A DNA stretch of 64,000 bases from Rhabdornis inornatus (Eukaryota; Chordata; Aves; Passeriformes; Rhabdornithidae). Positions within the stretch are counted from its first letter, which is position 1. Every line of letters starts with the position of its first letter. The DNA lies in NCBI GenBank assembly GCA_013397075.1, contig VWZS01007432.1, positions 1,783,565 to 1,847,564 of the forward strand, in the 5' to 3' direction. Under the pieces are notes generated by a model. That model was not told where the DNA came from, made no database searches, and worked only from the letters and a program-made list of their open reading frames with translations. Shown in pieces: positions 1 to 13,399 of this stretch. The position numbers and the translations under genes were made by a program.

Positions 1-1302
1 TTTACTAGGGATGAAATGTTCAGAAGTTGAATGAAAAAATATAAACACTGGCTTAATTCTAGAAGTGTTACTGGATAGAAACTTTTATATCATCCATAAT
101 CTATAGAAAATCCATGAATTGCAGAAAATTCAGAAGTATTGAATGATTTGAACTGTAAATCTTAACTCCTAGGGTCCCTTGAATGTACAGACTAGCCTAG
201 AAATTAAACAAAGTGTGCCAGTATTTAAGCCTGCAACTGGAAGACATTTTTTCACCAACACATGTAGTACCTTACAAGAAAAACTTCTCTGGCTTTGTTT
301 GGAGACCCAAGAAAATGACTTAGTAAGGCTGGAAGTGATGCCACCTCATCCTCTTAATTCACAGATCTCCAGTTGGAGCAATTCTCATTCTCCTGAGCAG
401 TTGCTCTGATTCTCAGAAGTGCAATGAAATCAAAACATGTCAAGCCTACCTTGGCTATTGTTTATTGGAAAAATTGATTTCTATTCCGTAATTCCACTCA
501 ATGCTGCACCAAAACTTGGTGTAGATTTATTCAGGCTGTTTATCAGTGGGAGGCAATATATGCAATATTTTTAAGACTCTTAAAATAGGTGCTTTTAAAA
601 CACAAGCTTTGTGTATTTTAGGTACTTAGTGAAGATATTTTTACTAGACCTGTCTAAGTCAGTAAAACCTCTAATGTAAATATTAAGCACAATCTAAGCA
701 AATTGTTTTTCTACACTTTTAACCATACTTTCTCTCCATCTGCCCCATGTTCTCAAAGTCAGATGCTGCAAGTCAATGGAGTGCTCATAACTGGACACTA
801 ATTGCTGAGCTGCTACTGTTCTACTAATGAGAGGGTGAGACACAAGGAGTCAAAATACTTTTGGGCCTGTTTTCACAGCTGCAATGCAGTCCGTGCAGGA
901 ACTGAAGAAGTCAGAAGCAATGGTAATTCACTGTAGAATGAGGACTAAAGAGCCGCTTTAGGTCTCAACTCTATTTTATGAAGTAGAGCTAAAGGCATGG
1001 AATGGCAAAACCATTTTGCTTGTTTTTGTATCCCTGAGAGGAGAAGAGAGGAGCGTGATTCCAGTCATGATGTGTAGTTTATCTTCTTGTGCAGAAGAGC
1101 TTGGACCAGTGGGAGGGAGCATTGAAAAAGGGGATAGAAATGATCAGAGATCTCACGCATAAGAGGAAAAATTGAATGAGGGCTGTTTTGCTCTGCAGAG
1201 GATTTATAAACAACATAAAGGATAGTGCAAGGCCCCTGGGGACAAAATATTCTGTTCCCATTGGGTATCAGAAAGGAAGCTCTGAGCTTTAATTGCAGAA
1301 AT

Positions 1303-1515
1303 TTCATAGAATCATAGAATAGAATCATTGGAATATTCTGAGTTGGAAGGGACCAACAGGGATCATCAAGTCCAGCTCCTGGCCCTGCACAGGAGATCCT
1401 GAAGAGCCTTACCCTGTGCCTGAGTGTTTCAAATGGGTGAGTTCTGTCAGCCTTGGAGCCATGACCATTCCCTGGGGAGCCTGTTCAGTGCCCAATCACC
1501 CTTTTAGGGAAAATT
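1303..1515 (-). mobile_element. CR1 LINE 3' fragment
   Basis: Starts with the reverse-complement CR1 tail (ATAGAATCATAGAATAGAAT), then GGAAGGGACCAACAGGGATCATCAAG, the usual antisense 3' end. It continues into CCATTCCCTGGGGAGCCTGTTCAG, the complement of the segment seen in the + strand copies at 50.7 and 59.0 kb. It is 5'-truncated, as is typical for CR1. Confidence 0.9.
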
Positions 1516-4261
1516 TGGGTTGGATGATTTATAAATGGTATGAAGTGCCTGTTAGGAGTGGGAAAAGTGTAGCTGATCCTGCCCAGGGAAGCTGGATGGA
1601 CTACTGTATCCTCAAAATCACTTGCTGTCCAGTTTGCTCCCTTCTGTGGATCCTGTGCCTTCCCAGCACCGAGACAGATGTGCTCACTTCATTGCTTTCT
1701 CACCAAGCTCTCTTGGGGGAAGGCAGCTCATTCAGTCTCCAGCATTCATGGCCTCATACTCTCCCAACAGGAGCCTTTCCACGTGAGCACACAGGGGACA
1801 GTTCTGCATGCACAGCTGCCAGTCTGACATGCCTTGGCATGTTCTTTCAGATCCCTTGGTGCAGGAGTTCTGCTGTAGTGCCTAAAGACAGGCATGCTCT
1901 TGGCCTAATACTATGTACAAAGGCATATCACATCACTGAGTAACCACTGGGGGAACTGAGGGGGCAGGCTGCAGACTCCACAGCTTTGAGAATGTCCACG
2001 GCTGTCCTTGCCTATGACCACAACCCTTTTAAAACAAACTCATCTTCTGAGTATGCCATAGTGCTCAAAATAGGTCATAGAGTTCTATGAAACTTTGATA
2101 ATTTCTCAGCTTCCTAATAGTCTGTGATGCTGCTGTTAGCTTATCTTCTACGGAACAGATAAATGTAGTTCAGATAGAAATCTAGCACTTCTCTATCAAT
2201 TCCTGTTTTAATTAAGGGTAAAAATTTAAAAAGATCAGTGGCAAAAGAATTTTAGGATCAGGGAGAAAATTGAGAGTAATTATTTGTTAGCGGTGAAACG
2301 AGATTCCCGTGAATCCTCCAGACTGAAGGTGAAGCCTAGACAGTGACTCAGATGTAGCTGTTAAGCCTGGCTTAACCTGCTCTGAGTGCTCACTGGCTGA
2401 CACTGTGTGTGCCACCAGCTGCCTATAGCCCTTATAGATTGCATATGGCTCACTTGGGTCAAGCTATTTTAGTGTCACCTCTGCAGGCTCAGCTGTAAAA
2501 CGCTAACAATCCTTATCACTTACCTCTTTAAATCTCTTCATTCTTTGGATTGCAAAAATCCCATAAAGGGATTTTTTTCAAATTATTAGATTCAGAAAGA
2601 GAACTGGAGGAAAAAAGAAATTCAAGATGCCCATAGTCAGCAGCACCTTCAGTTTGAAGGCAAAGAAGAAGCTAAATTGGGGTCAGTATGCCACCTAACA
2701 AAAAGGCAGGTAAATGCCTGTGTGAGTATGATTGACAGTGTGTGTAGGATCTTTTGAGAGAGGATTTTAGAAGGAGAAGTATTCCATCCAGCTGCTTTCA
2801 CAAGCTTATAACAATTTGCAAAACACCAAGGACACACCCGGCATGGGCCACTGGGATAATAACACAGATGCATGATTTTTATGGCTGCATACCAAATTTA
2901 GAAACTCCCTCTAGAAAAACAACTCAAAATGACTTTTGCTAATCCTTCTGAACACCTGGAATAGACTCAACAAGCCAGGCAACTAGAAAAGTTACTGTGT
3001 GGTTTACCAGGCCTCTTACATCACTCAGAATTAAAATTTTGAAATAAGTAGCTGAAAGAAACCTTAGACATTCATAGACACCCTGTTTGGTGTCACATTA
3101 TTTTGTGCCAGTGTTGACAGTTCAGATTATAAAACAGAGAGTTTTTGTTCACAGAAAGCCCACATGCTGCATACAATAATGTTTTAAATGCTTGGAAATC
3201 TGCACAGGGAATATACTGTTATATTCCACAGTTTCTGAGGGGTTCCCCACTTTTTTTCCACACTTGAGACTTTATCAGGCTGCAGCTATTTTATAGTAAT
3301 ATCCAACTTTTAGGTACAGATTTGAAGGTCTGATCAGACTAGTGATCAAACCCTATTTCCATGTCTAACCAACATGTATAATCTCAAGTAAACAAATTGT
3401 CTCATAACTTCAGTAGGATAATTCATGTAAGGAGCTAACCATAAATTATCTATCTGGTGGATCAGAATTTCTATTTGTGTGATCACCAACAGCTAGTGGG
3501 AGTTTTGCTGGGTGCAGGTAATGCAGGCATGCTCCATGGAAGTGACAAGCAGTTTTGCTTACAGCTGGTGTGGTGGTACAAGAAAGGCTGCAAATAATTT
3601 TCTCGTCAGGGAACAGACTCTGAAAATGAGAGACAAAATTAGTTAACACACTAAGATACTATTAAAAAATGATTTCTAATTGCCATTTGCTATTTGCTTA
3701 AAAATATGTTGCATTTTTTTTTCTTTTCAATAACTATTAATTAAAAGTATACAAAACGTACCTAATGTAGCATTTCTGCATTTCTTAGGCAACTTCCTTA
3801 GTGTAACACCTCTACCTTCTTAATTTATTTTGGGATTTGGTATTTAGCATGAAGTCTTTGTACTGGGACATATTCTGGCACATTGACTTGGGCTGACTTG
3901 CAGCTAAACAACAAATTTTCCATGGAAGTAAATAGAACTACGTGTCCAGGAAAACACAAAGGGTGTCTGCCATACATCTAGCACCTTAAAATCTATGATA
4001 GATCTCTTGTATTTAGTAAGGTGGTCCTAAAATCATTTTACTTCCTAAATCAAGGCTTTGCAAGAGCTTAGCTGAGCTATGCAGGCTGAAAGAGACTTTC
4101 AGGGCACTTTTGTTTGAAGTTGCAGCCAGCCCAGGGAGGTCATTTAAAGTTGCCTGTCCAGCCCTAGCACAACCTCCTGGCTGCCAAACCTGTCCTCAGA
4201 GCAGAACGTGTTCCCAGGAAATCAGCCTGTGCCAATCTGACCAACCTGCTCCAGTGGAAGA

Positions 4262-4418
4262 TGAGGCTCTGGCACAGGTTGTCCGCAGGACCTGTGGCTG
4301 CCCCATTCCTGGAAATGTCCAAGACCAGGTTAGATGGGGCTTGGAGCAACATGGGATAGTGGAAGGTGCCCCTGGGCTTTAGGGTCCCTTCCAACCCAAA
4401 CCATTCTATGATTCTGAG
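4262..4418 (+). mobile_element. CR1 LINE 3' fragment
   Basis: Reads GGCTCTGGCACAGGTTGTCC, then ATGCCCC-like and CCAGGTTAGATGGGGCTTGG blocks, and ends CCTTCCAACCCAAACC ATTCTATGATTCTG. This is the CR1 3' UTR and octamer tail in sense orientation. The left limit is uncertain; related sequence may begin earlier, near 4150. Confidence 0.88.
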
Positions 4419-7400
4419 GAGCAGAGCAGCACCTGTTTCTTTCCGAGGTGATGTGGAAGGCACATCCTCCCTCCTGTCCTTGGTGCTGGAGATGGAGAGT
4501 AGTTGTACACTGAACCCGTGTCTCAGACAGAGGTACGTCTGCACCACCACCCAGCTTCATGCAGACACACCACCCATATCTGGTGGGATATTCCAGTTCT
4601 CCTGTGGAGCAATAAACTCTGAAATGAAATACTAAAAAAATTGTTAAAACCCCACAGTTTTCCCCATTCTCACCCGTTCATGCCAAACCTGGAGATGTCC
4701 TCGGTTTCTGCTTCTGAGACTTTGTGTTCCTTTTCCAGTTTTTCCTACATCTTGAGAACAATGCAAGTGTGTTCACTATGAATGAGTGTCCCCCAACTAC
4801 TGTAGTTTGACATAAAGGTGAAAGTGGGTAAGTGAGGAGGAAAAACACGAGGGTTCAAGGCTTCACAACCAAACTGGGACTCTGTCAAGGCACCAGTGAT
4901 CTCCCTGGTCCCGCTTGGGTGGTGCCAAGGATGCCCCCAGTCCTCACACGCACTTCCTCACCTGCTGCACACCAGAGCAGGAGGAGCTGCCCTTCTGATG
5001 GTCTGTCATCCCAAAGATTCAACAGTGTAGAGAAACATCAAAATAACTCATTCTGTTCCTTGTCCCCCCTGACAATGGTCTTGCCTGAAATGGGGTGTTT
5101 AGAGCAGATGGGAACAACACGTGCTGCTGCTGGTTTGAGCAATGCTCCCATTCCAGATGTAGGAGCCAGTAAGTAAACCTGGCAGCACCAAGCCTGTAGG
5201 TTTTTTGCTTTAATTTTGTTTGTGCATGTTACTTAATTCCATATCCTGATTTTTTATGGCTTTAGAAAAGATTTACCACCATGAAAACAGTGGTGAGGGA
5301 AGGAATAAAAGAAATAAATCATGGTTCATCATAGTGGAGTATTCAGTGGATAAAAATTCAATGTCACTGACAAAGAGAATTTAATTTTTTTTCTCCTCTG
5401 CTGCTAATTCAAGACCAGTAAGTCTGTTTTTGTGGTCATATATCTGTGCAAAAATAGAAGCCTTCAGTGGTCATTTTGTCTGAAGTGCATATTATGGGAA
5501 GGTCAATGTGGCCTCTCCACCTTAATAACAAAAGAACGTCTGAGACAACTCTGTGTGGCTTTTCAGGTGTACCTCAGAGCTGCATAGAGACTTTGACCTC
5601 ATGAATAACAGACACTGCAATGGAGTATCAACATTTTAACACGAAAGACTAAATTCTCCAACATAATGGGTCACCAGTAGACTTTCAGAATTTTTTCTCA
5701 TTGGTTGCTCAGATCCTAACAAATATGAGTTCCTACCTGAACCACAACAGCAGTAAAGCCAGCTGACTTCATTTCGAGAAGGAAGAGTCTTCCTTTCCTG
5801 TAGACCCATTGTTACATGCTTTCCTCTTTCAATTTTTGTATCACATCCATGAAAGCTCTATGCATGCAAAGCTAAAAATTTAAGATCTTTCATAAATGTT
5901 TAATGAAAAATATCACGAAGCATGTATTTTAAGATAGAGTCCAGTAACAGTCCACCTTAAAGATTTTAAAGCCACAATGCATACCTGGGGTTTTAGAATG
6001 AGCTGAGCAACAGACAGCTGCTTCTGTGCAGGATATCTGTGGTGGGACTGTGACAGGCTTTCATCAGATCTCACAAATTAAGCAGGGTATGGTCTTGATA
6101 AATCCTGCTCTTTGCCTGAGGACTACCTGTTTCTTTCTTCCTCTTATCCGTTCCCCAAACAGAACAGACTGCTAAACTTTGGTCAGAGCCAAAACATACA
6201 CTTCACTTAAGTTTAATTAAGGCTTGGAATTGATAAAGCATGGAAAATGCCCATGTCTATATATATGTCATATGTGATTGGAGAAATCTTATTTGTTCTT
6301 ATTTACTATATGAAAAAGATGACAAAACCATGGACTTCACATATAGAAGTGTGAAATTTTAATTTTTCTGTGATACTGAACTGTTTCTGCATAGACACAG
6401 AAAATCTGTGAGTTATCTCTTCCAGCCACTTTGGTATCTCAAAGTTGCATTCCATGCCAGGAGAACTGCAATATCCCACCCCAGTTATTCTGCAAGGTAA
6501 CTTTGCTTTCCACAGTGGTGGGTTGCTGCTCAGAAAACAACTCTGTGCCTCCCTGTCAGATATCAGTGTGGCTCTTTCTAGTGGTAAAGGGAACCAGAAA
6601 TGGGCTGGAAGGCAAATTATAGTGCTAGACATCAACACCAGCTGTGAGTGTTTAAGGGGCATCTTGGCATTGAGGAATGGACTTTGTTGTTACTGAGGGT
6701 GGAAGCTGCTTGGTACTCTGCAAGGTAAGGCATGTGCATGTCTGCAGAACTGGGCTGGTAAGTCCTGCTAATGGTGTTTATAGAGACAAAAAACCCAACA
6801 AAACAAAACAAAACAAAATCCTGTGCAAAAAAAAAAAAAGTATTTCAGTTTGATTTCTAAATCTGATGAAGTTCTGTTTGTGAAAGGAATCAAATAATTT
6901 TATATCAACACCATTTTTCATTAAGCCTATTCGGATAAGTTCAATTACACCATGTATGTCACCACCTTCATCACTGACAAGACCAAAGCAGGAGTATTCC
7001 AGCCTTCCATGAGTTTCCCAGGAGAATGCTAGAATTACTGCCTTCCTGCAGCTTTCCAGCACTGGCCTATCAGTTTTCTCTGGTTTAGCCAACCAAACAC
7101 TTCTTGAAACACAAATTCCTTTATCATTATTTGCCACACTTCATCTATTTTAACACCTGATTTTATTTTCATAGATTTTAATATGCCAGAATGTGTTTTC
7201 CACCATATAACAAGATGCCCCTAGAATAAAGTTATTTGAGACAAGAAAGAAAATCCTCATTATGCAGTAGTTTGCTGCAAAAATTCGGAAGGCAGTGAAT
7301 GTCCAATGAAAATGGAAATGTAAATTTGCTGTTCTGCATGAACCTTTCTTTGGTGTAAAAAAGTTGAATACAGGTAAACTGGAGATGTAACAGTCTTAAA

Positions 7401-9586
7401 GATATCCTGCTGTTACATATCAAATGTTGCCTCACTGAAAGATTATTAAAAATTATTGCACTGGACCAGTCATATAGCAAATAAGATATGTGTCAAAATC
7501 AGATTTCTCTTGCTCAGTGAATAGTAGGAATTTGCAGGAGGGTGGTGCTGGTTGCTCGTGCTGATCTCTGAATGGCATCGCAGGCAATATCTGCCCTCCT
7601 TTTGCTGAAGCCTAATGATTCACTGCTGGCTTCACAGCAACCATCCCAGTGGGCAGGTAGGGGAGGGTGTGATCCAAGGTTTTGCTGGTGTTCCCCCATC
7701 ACTGTGGCATAGAGGGATGGGGGCCATGTCCTCACTCCTCTCTCAAGCAGGCATTTAGCCTGAGGCATGCTCTGCCCTTGTGTGAGTCATCCCTAAACTC
7801 ACCAATCCCACCACTTTCACTCCTGACCATGCCAGCAAGCACACTGCATAGGATATCGGGCACTTTTTTGGGTGAGCTCCTCTGCTTTTCATTTGGTGGG
7901 AACGAACATGTTGCTGCATGCAGCCCCAAGGTCCAGAGCCCCAGCAGAGGGGAGAGCACCACAGGGCTGTACCACTCAGCCTTACTGGATGTCTGCTTCA
8001 ATAACACATGTGCTGAACAACGATTTCCCAAAGCCAGGGTGGAAAACAAAACTGAAAGCCTAAACATATGCAGATGGCATTCACAGCCCAGGACACTCCT
8101 GCCAATTTCTGCAACTGATACGCACTCAAAATATTTACTTAGGAATTCTTAATTAAGTCAACCATTTGGTAGTGGTGTACGGTTTCAGATGTGTCGCAGT
8201 GTCACCACAAAATACCTCGGTGGTTCCTGCTAACAAAGAACCCACTATGTGGATTTTTTGTCAGAGATGGTGGGACAAGTTTTCGGTACAGTGTGCCAAA
8301 AAGCTGCACAACTCCCCTGCTGTTAATGGGGTTCATGTGGCTAAGTCCCCTCATTCCTGTTGAAAACAAACCCCCTGCCCAACAGCAGTTTCAGGTGAAT
8401 ATCAAGAAGCAGAGCTGGGGTGGGATCACAGTGACCCTATGGTTGCCTATCCAAGGGCTTGCAGTAAGGATGGCTCAGTGGGAAGTGCACACTGTGCTGT
8501 TGTGCAGTCAGGAAATGCAAGTGAGGGAGGAGAAGAAGTCCTGGGCCCCAATAAAATGTAATTTACTCAGGGAGCACAGATTGGCAGAGATTCTTTAAAG
8601 CAGTTTTTAGGGTTTTTTTTAGCCAAAAGGTTAAAATCAACTTGATTAAGTGTTTCATCTGTACGCAATATGTTGTTGGTTTAATCTCTTATTTTACATC
8701 TTTTGTCATGTATTTGTCAGAATGGTATATTAAGCTCCTTGGAGAAATCTCAGTGCACATCTGTGCTAGGAGCTTGGGGACAACTCCAAAGATTGGTTAG
8801 TTACTATTCTTCATCTATAAGCAGACAGTTTTGTTTCATAATTTTATCAAAATTCAGATTCTTTTAACAAGAATAAAATTCAGATTTTTTCTTCTTGTGT
8901 GCTCGTACAGCTGTCCATCACTAGGATTTACTCTATATATTTTCCACTCCTGCAAAGACTCTGTAAACTGCAGTTCACATGATGACCTTCTTATATTGTA
9001 AAATTAAGCAGAAGTTGCAAGGACATGATAACATTTGAAATCAATGGAATAACTCGAGCTCAAGTTAAGTGAAAGCTTGCTTTTGCAAATATAAAATGGA
9101 GACTCAAGCAACCAGGAATGAAGAGTATATTTCTCTTCCAACAAGCATTTCTTAAAACTCAAGTGACCTTAGTGTTTAATTTCTGAAGCATTTAAAAGAC
9201 CTTTACTTTTATGTCTTCCTTAGAATATCTAATAATTTTAATTTCACTTTGTGAAAAGGGAAGCTGGAGTTGCTTAGGTCCTACAGAAGAGATACAACTG
9301 TAACAGGAAATACATTTGGAGGGAGAAGTTTCTCTTTTTGTGACAGGATTCATTTGTCTTTGCATAAGTAATCAAGCATTATTTCAGAAAATAAGCTGAA
9401 ACTTGTCTCCCACTGGCATGAATTTCTGCTTGCTGTGACACAGTCCTAGTTATTTTTTCAAAGGATAAAAAACCTGGCGTTTCACAATTCTTATGCAGAA
9501 ACCAAGCCTCCCAAAATCTTGTTCATCAGGTTTAATTTGATGTAAGTTTGAACTGCAAGGTCCTATCCAAGCCCAGATCTGAGGGT

Positions 9587-9715
9587 TTTTTTTGTTTGTT
9601 TGTTTGAGTGTGTTTTGGTTTGTTTGCTTGTTGTTGTTGGGTTGTTTGGGTTTCTCCTGTGGTTTTTTGGTAGTTGTTTTTTTGTTTTTTTTTTTCCCTT
9701 GTTTTTTAAATTTGG
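9587..9715. repeat. T/G-rich low-complexity tract
   Basis: T runs mixed with GTTT and GTT units. Apparent lysine/asparagine/threonine-rich frames on the minus strand come only from this composition. Confidence 0.92.
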
Positions 9716-12440
9716 GCATAACTGTTTATAGATATTGCTCAATTTCAGTGCTGGTGTTTCCCTTGGATTAATGGCATAAGCATGAAGAAATGTGAAAGCT
9801 CTCCCTATGCCAGATACTAATGCCAATTTCTTAGGAAATGTGCCATTATTCCACTAACTCTGTTTATGTGGATAAGCCATGTGGATGATGTCTAATCGGA
9901 TAGCCCATGTGGATGACCCAGCAGAACACTGAGCCATGTGGAGACTGTCCCATGACTGGGACCTGACAATTGCAGGATGGTTGCAATTACTGTAAACTGC
10001 ATCAGAAATCTTAACAAAATGCCACATTCAGGAGTTTCTGGTGATAAGAACCAAGGCAATTTGCACCACAAAGAAAGACTAGATGAAAGAAGACGCCAAA
10101 TGTGGCAAGGAGGATCTGCCTTTTGATAGCTATAGAGTGAAACAATCTCCATCTTTGGAAAAAAAAAAATAACGTAGCTTTCGACCTGCCAAGGGGCAGG
10201 AGCACAGCACAACCCTCCCGAATGTGTGATGGATGCACAAACTGAGGGACGCCACAAGAAATAGAGGAGAGGAAGCTTGAAATGCTGTTGGGTGCATTTC
10301 TTTAATAAAAATAAAGTTTTCCAAAACCTCAGTTTCATGATTCAGCATTTCTTTTGGCACTGTAACAATTTAAAAGTAGGCTAAACAAGTCTGAGGGAAT
10401 ATGCTGGTAAGTCCAGGCCAGAGAGGGGAAAGTTTCTGGAAGTAATAACAGAAAAACTAAGACCCCTTCCACACCCAATAATTGCAGTTTAATTGTTATA
10501 ATACACTTCACAAGCACACAATAATTACGACACCCTCCCAATACCTTCTGAAGCAGACATGATCATGCTTATTTTCTGGATGAATAAAGTGACCCACTGT
10601 ATTAAAATACTTTGACCAAGTCCTGCTCCAAAAAACGATGCGAGACCAAAGAATATACTCTTTAACCTAATTATGAGACAGCAGTGACGTGTATGAAGGA
10701 AGAAACTTAACTGAAAATTATACGTTTAGATGCTGTGGCCAATTCTTGCTTTCCTTTGTTTTGAAAGTCGTAAGGTTTTGCTGCTCAACTTGAGAATACT
10801 TAGTGGAAACTGTGGAAACCCACCAGTTTCAAAAAAATTATGTCAGGAAGTTATTGCACAGTTTTTATTGGTTTTTTAATTTTTAAAAAAGTATTTATGT
10901 AACATACAAACAACTTTTAGATGTAATTTCTGCTAGTGAGTTGGTGGCATAATAACTTGATGACTGTCAGGCAGCTACAAGACCGGAATTGTGTGTCTTG
11001 TGCATGTGCCAAATATCAAATAGAATTTTGAATATCTTGTGCATGTCTCTTTCTTAGGAGTCAACCCCACATTTCCTCAGGGTTAGATTTTCCTGGAAAG
11101 GTCAGTGTCTGAAGCAGCAGTGGAAATGGATTACCAGGTGGGAAGGTCTTGCAGGATGCTTGGGCACCTGGACTGTCCCAGGGAACTGGGCAAAGCCAGA
11201 TGGAGGGGATGGGGTAAGAATGGGGCACAGAATTTTAGTATTTTCAAAGAGTGTATGTTTCTGAATTTGACATATCATCTATTAGGGAAAAATGCTTTAC
11301 TTTGTGTTTTACTACAATATTTTCAGGATGTCCATCCTACTTTGTGTGGAAAGCGGATGAAGTCAGAGAGAGAAAAGCTCCATGACCTTTCAAAGAAAAT
11401 AGCACTTTTACTTTTCAATACTGAAACGTATCTGATTAAAAAAAAAAAAAAGTATTGATACTTTCCTCCATGATTTTCATTAGCTTTTGAAGCCATAGCA
11501 TAAAGATCATAAGCCACTGTAAAGAGACTCTTATCCCTATATCAAACATAATACTTTTTAAAAATTATCACATCTCCTGGAAAGTCTTAATTTAAAGACA
11601 TAACTATTTAATTTTTTTTTTTTTTTAATTTTAAAGTGGAGAAATACTTTTTGCCAGAAAAAAAACCCCTTAGCTCAAAACCTGCATGAATCTCAGGGAC
11701 TCTCTGGTTCCAGTTGATGTTCCAGCTTTGTTGCTCAGCACCCAGAGGAACACAAAATAAAGCTGCAGGTCTGAGCACTCCTGCTTCAACACCGAGAGGG
11801 TCAGATTGAAACTACCTTTTGTTCTCACTTCTGTTTAATAGGCAGAACAACAGGGCATGCATGCTCTGTGTGATACCTTATTTCTATATCCATAATCCTC
11901 CTCCGCTGCCATAAATAAAAACCCACAAGTGGTGAATTTCTCATGGATTGTTAACTTCAGAAAAGATGCAAAAATACCCATTAAAGGCGGAGTGGATCAT
12001 CATGGCATCCCCATTCCACAAGAATAGCAATATTTAATTTTGTCCAGGGAAGAGTTCTCAATTTCACCCTACTTGCTCTGGCTTTACTGTATCATATTGA
12101 AATGGCAAAATTTACCTGAATTCATTGAAATGCGGCACTTACGTAATTTTGCAGTTACCTTGTGATGAAGTTGACAAATTCTTCTATAATTCTTTAATTT
12201 TGTTTAGTCAGCATTTCCCCAAGGGAGCATTTCCAGGGCATTTTTAACACTGAGCTGAAAGGCTTAGGCTGGTGTTCAAGGTGGGAAGTAGGATCACAGG
12301 GCAGTCAGTCTGCTTGTCCAGAGCCAACTGGAGCATCTCTACACATGCCTGGCATGTACTCAGTAGATGTGACTAGAGGCATCACCAAAAGTGTACCCAT
12401 GTTGTTCTATTCTTTTCAAAATATTATAATTTAAAATGTA

Positions 12441-12488
12441 GGCTGTAAAGATGTTGAAAAATGAGGCTGTAAAGATGTTGAAAAGTGA
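12441..12488. repeat. 24-base tandem duplication
   Basis: GGCTGTAAAGATGTTGAAAA plus ATGA at 12441-12464, repeated at 12465-12488 with one difference (AATGA to AGTGA). Confidence 0.92.
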
Positions 12489-13172
12489 GCTGACAAATGA
12501 AAAATAAACGTGCTCAAGTGAAAACATATGGCAGGTGCAACTTATATGCAAACTTCATGATGAATTCTGAAAATATACTTGAAGAATGAGAACTGCAAAT
12601 GTTTCTAGTCTGGATGGCACATATTAAGGATCATTCCTATGTTCTCCATGATGTTTGCCAGCTCTAAAAGCACAACAGTGAACTTCATTAATCATTCGAT
12701 ACCCTGAGCATAATAATGGGCAAGAGTGTTGGTAGTGTCAAGTCATTTTCTAAATTGTGCTTAACATCTTCAAATGAGGGGTGGATGAACTGGCTGAAGT
12801 AACTGAAACTAAGTCTGAACCTGCATTCAAAGTAGACATGAGTTTCAGAGATTTGTGGATGATGGCTTTTCATTATTTTTTGATTTTGAGTAAGTCTTTC
12901 TTTCCACATCTTACAAGCTGATGTCTCTGTGTAGGACTGGAAACAAAAGTGCCAAAATTCAGTTTCTTTGTTTTTTCTGGCACAAGTCAGATCAGGAATT
13001 ACTGCAAAATTTCCAGGCTGCTATACCAGACCAGAGGCATTGTGCCAAATTGGCATAATTACAGGAACTCAACCTCCAACCCTTCCCCTTTTGCACAGCG
13101 CTTTGCCAGCCACACAGCAGCACCTGGTCACCTCAGTTTGGTTATAACATGTCTTTCTGCTTTTTTCTTCAG

Positions 13173-13399
13173 AGCTTTGTCATCCGTGGTGGCTTTAGGA
13201 GCTAATATAATCTGCAACAAAATCCCAGGCCTGGCCCCTCGGCAGCGAGCGATCTGCCAGAGCCGCCCTGATGCCATCATTGTGATCGGGGAAGGGGCAC
13301 AAATGGGAATCAATGAGTGCCAGTACCAGTTTCGGTACGGGAGGTGGAACTGCTCTGCGCTGGGAGAGAAAACAGTCTTTGGACAAGAGCTTCGAGTAG
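13173..13399 (+). CDS. WNT7B: WNT7B coding exon 2 (residues 24-100)
   Basis: Second coding exon of a secreted Wnt ligand that signals through Frizzled/LRP receptors and, for the WNT7 pair, through the RECK-ADGRA2 co-receptor. The exon runs from the strong acceptor TTTTTTCTTCAG to the donor TAG|GTAAGG. It opens with the third base of a split Gly24 codon and closes with the first base of Gly100, so it carries 75 whole codons. Visible features are the start of the Wnt domain (ALSSVVALGANIICNK), conserved cysteines, and the Asn83 glycosylation sequon (NCS). EGAQMGINECQYQF is the WNT7B form; WNT7A, from memory, has EGSQMGLDECQFQF. The frame is also open upstream to an ATG at 12949, but that part has no Wnt similarity and lies behind a good acceptor, so I start at 13173. 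Exon 1, with the start codon and signal peptide, is not in the window. Confidence 0.97.

Larger units (their letters stand above)
1..13172 (+). other. WNT7B: WNT7B intron 1, 3' part (exon 1 lies upstream)
   Basis: AT-rich intronic DNA with no exon-like open frame that I recognise. It contains CR1 fragments at 1303-1515 and 4262-4418, an A-rich stretch near 6786-6840, a T/G-rich tract at 9587-9715, a poly-A run near 11438-11451, a poly-T run near 11611-11627 and a 24-base tandem duplication at 12441-12488. I looked for the short signal-peptide exon (about 24 codons followed by a GT donor) and did not see it. Apparent open frames at 1416-1943, 7682-8152 and 9892-10338 have no recognisable domains; the first overlaps CR1. 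The rest shows nothing I can name. Confidence 0.85.

Noticed and set aside
1416..1943. 175-codon open frame on the + strand
   Set aside because: Its start overlaps an antisense CR1 fragment, and the rest has no recognisable domain or splice structure.
7682..8152. 156-codon open frame and its antisense partner
   Set aside because: No domain, no homologue recognised, and mutual overlap on opposite strands in intronic DNA.
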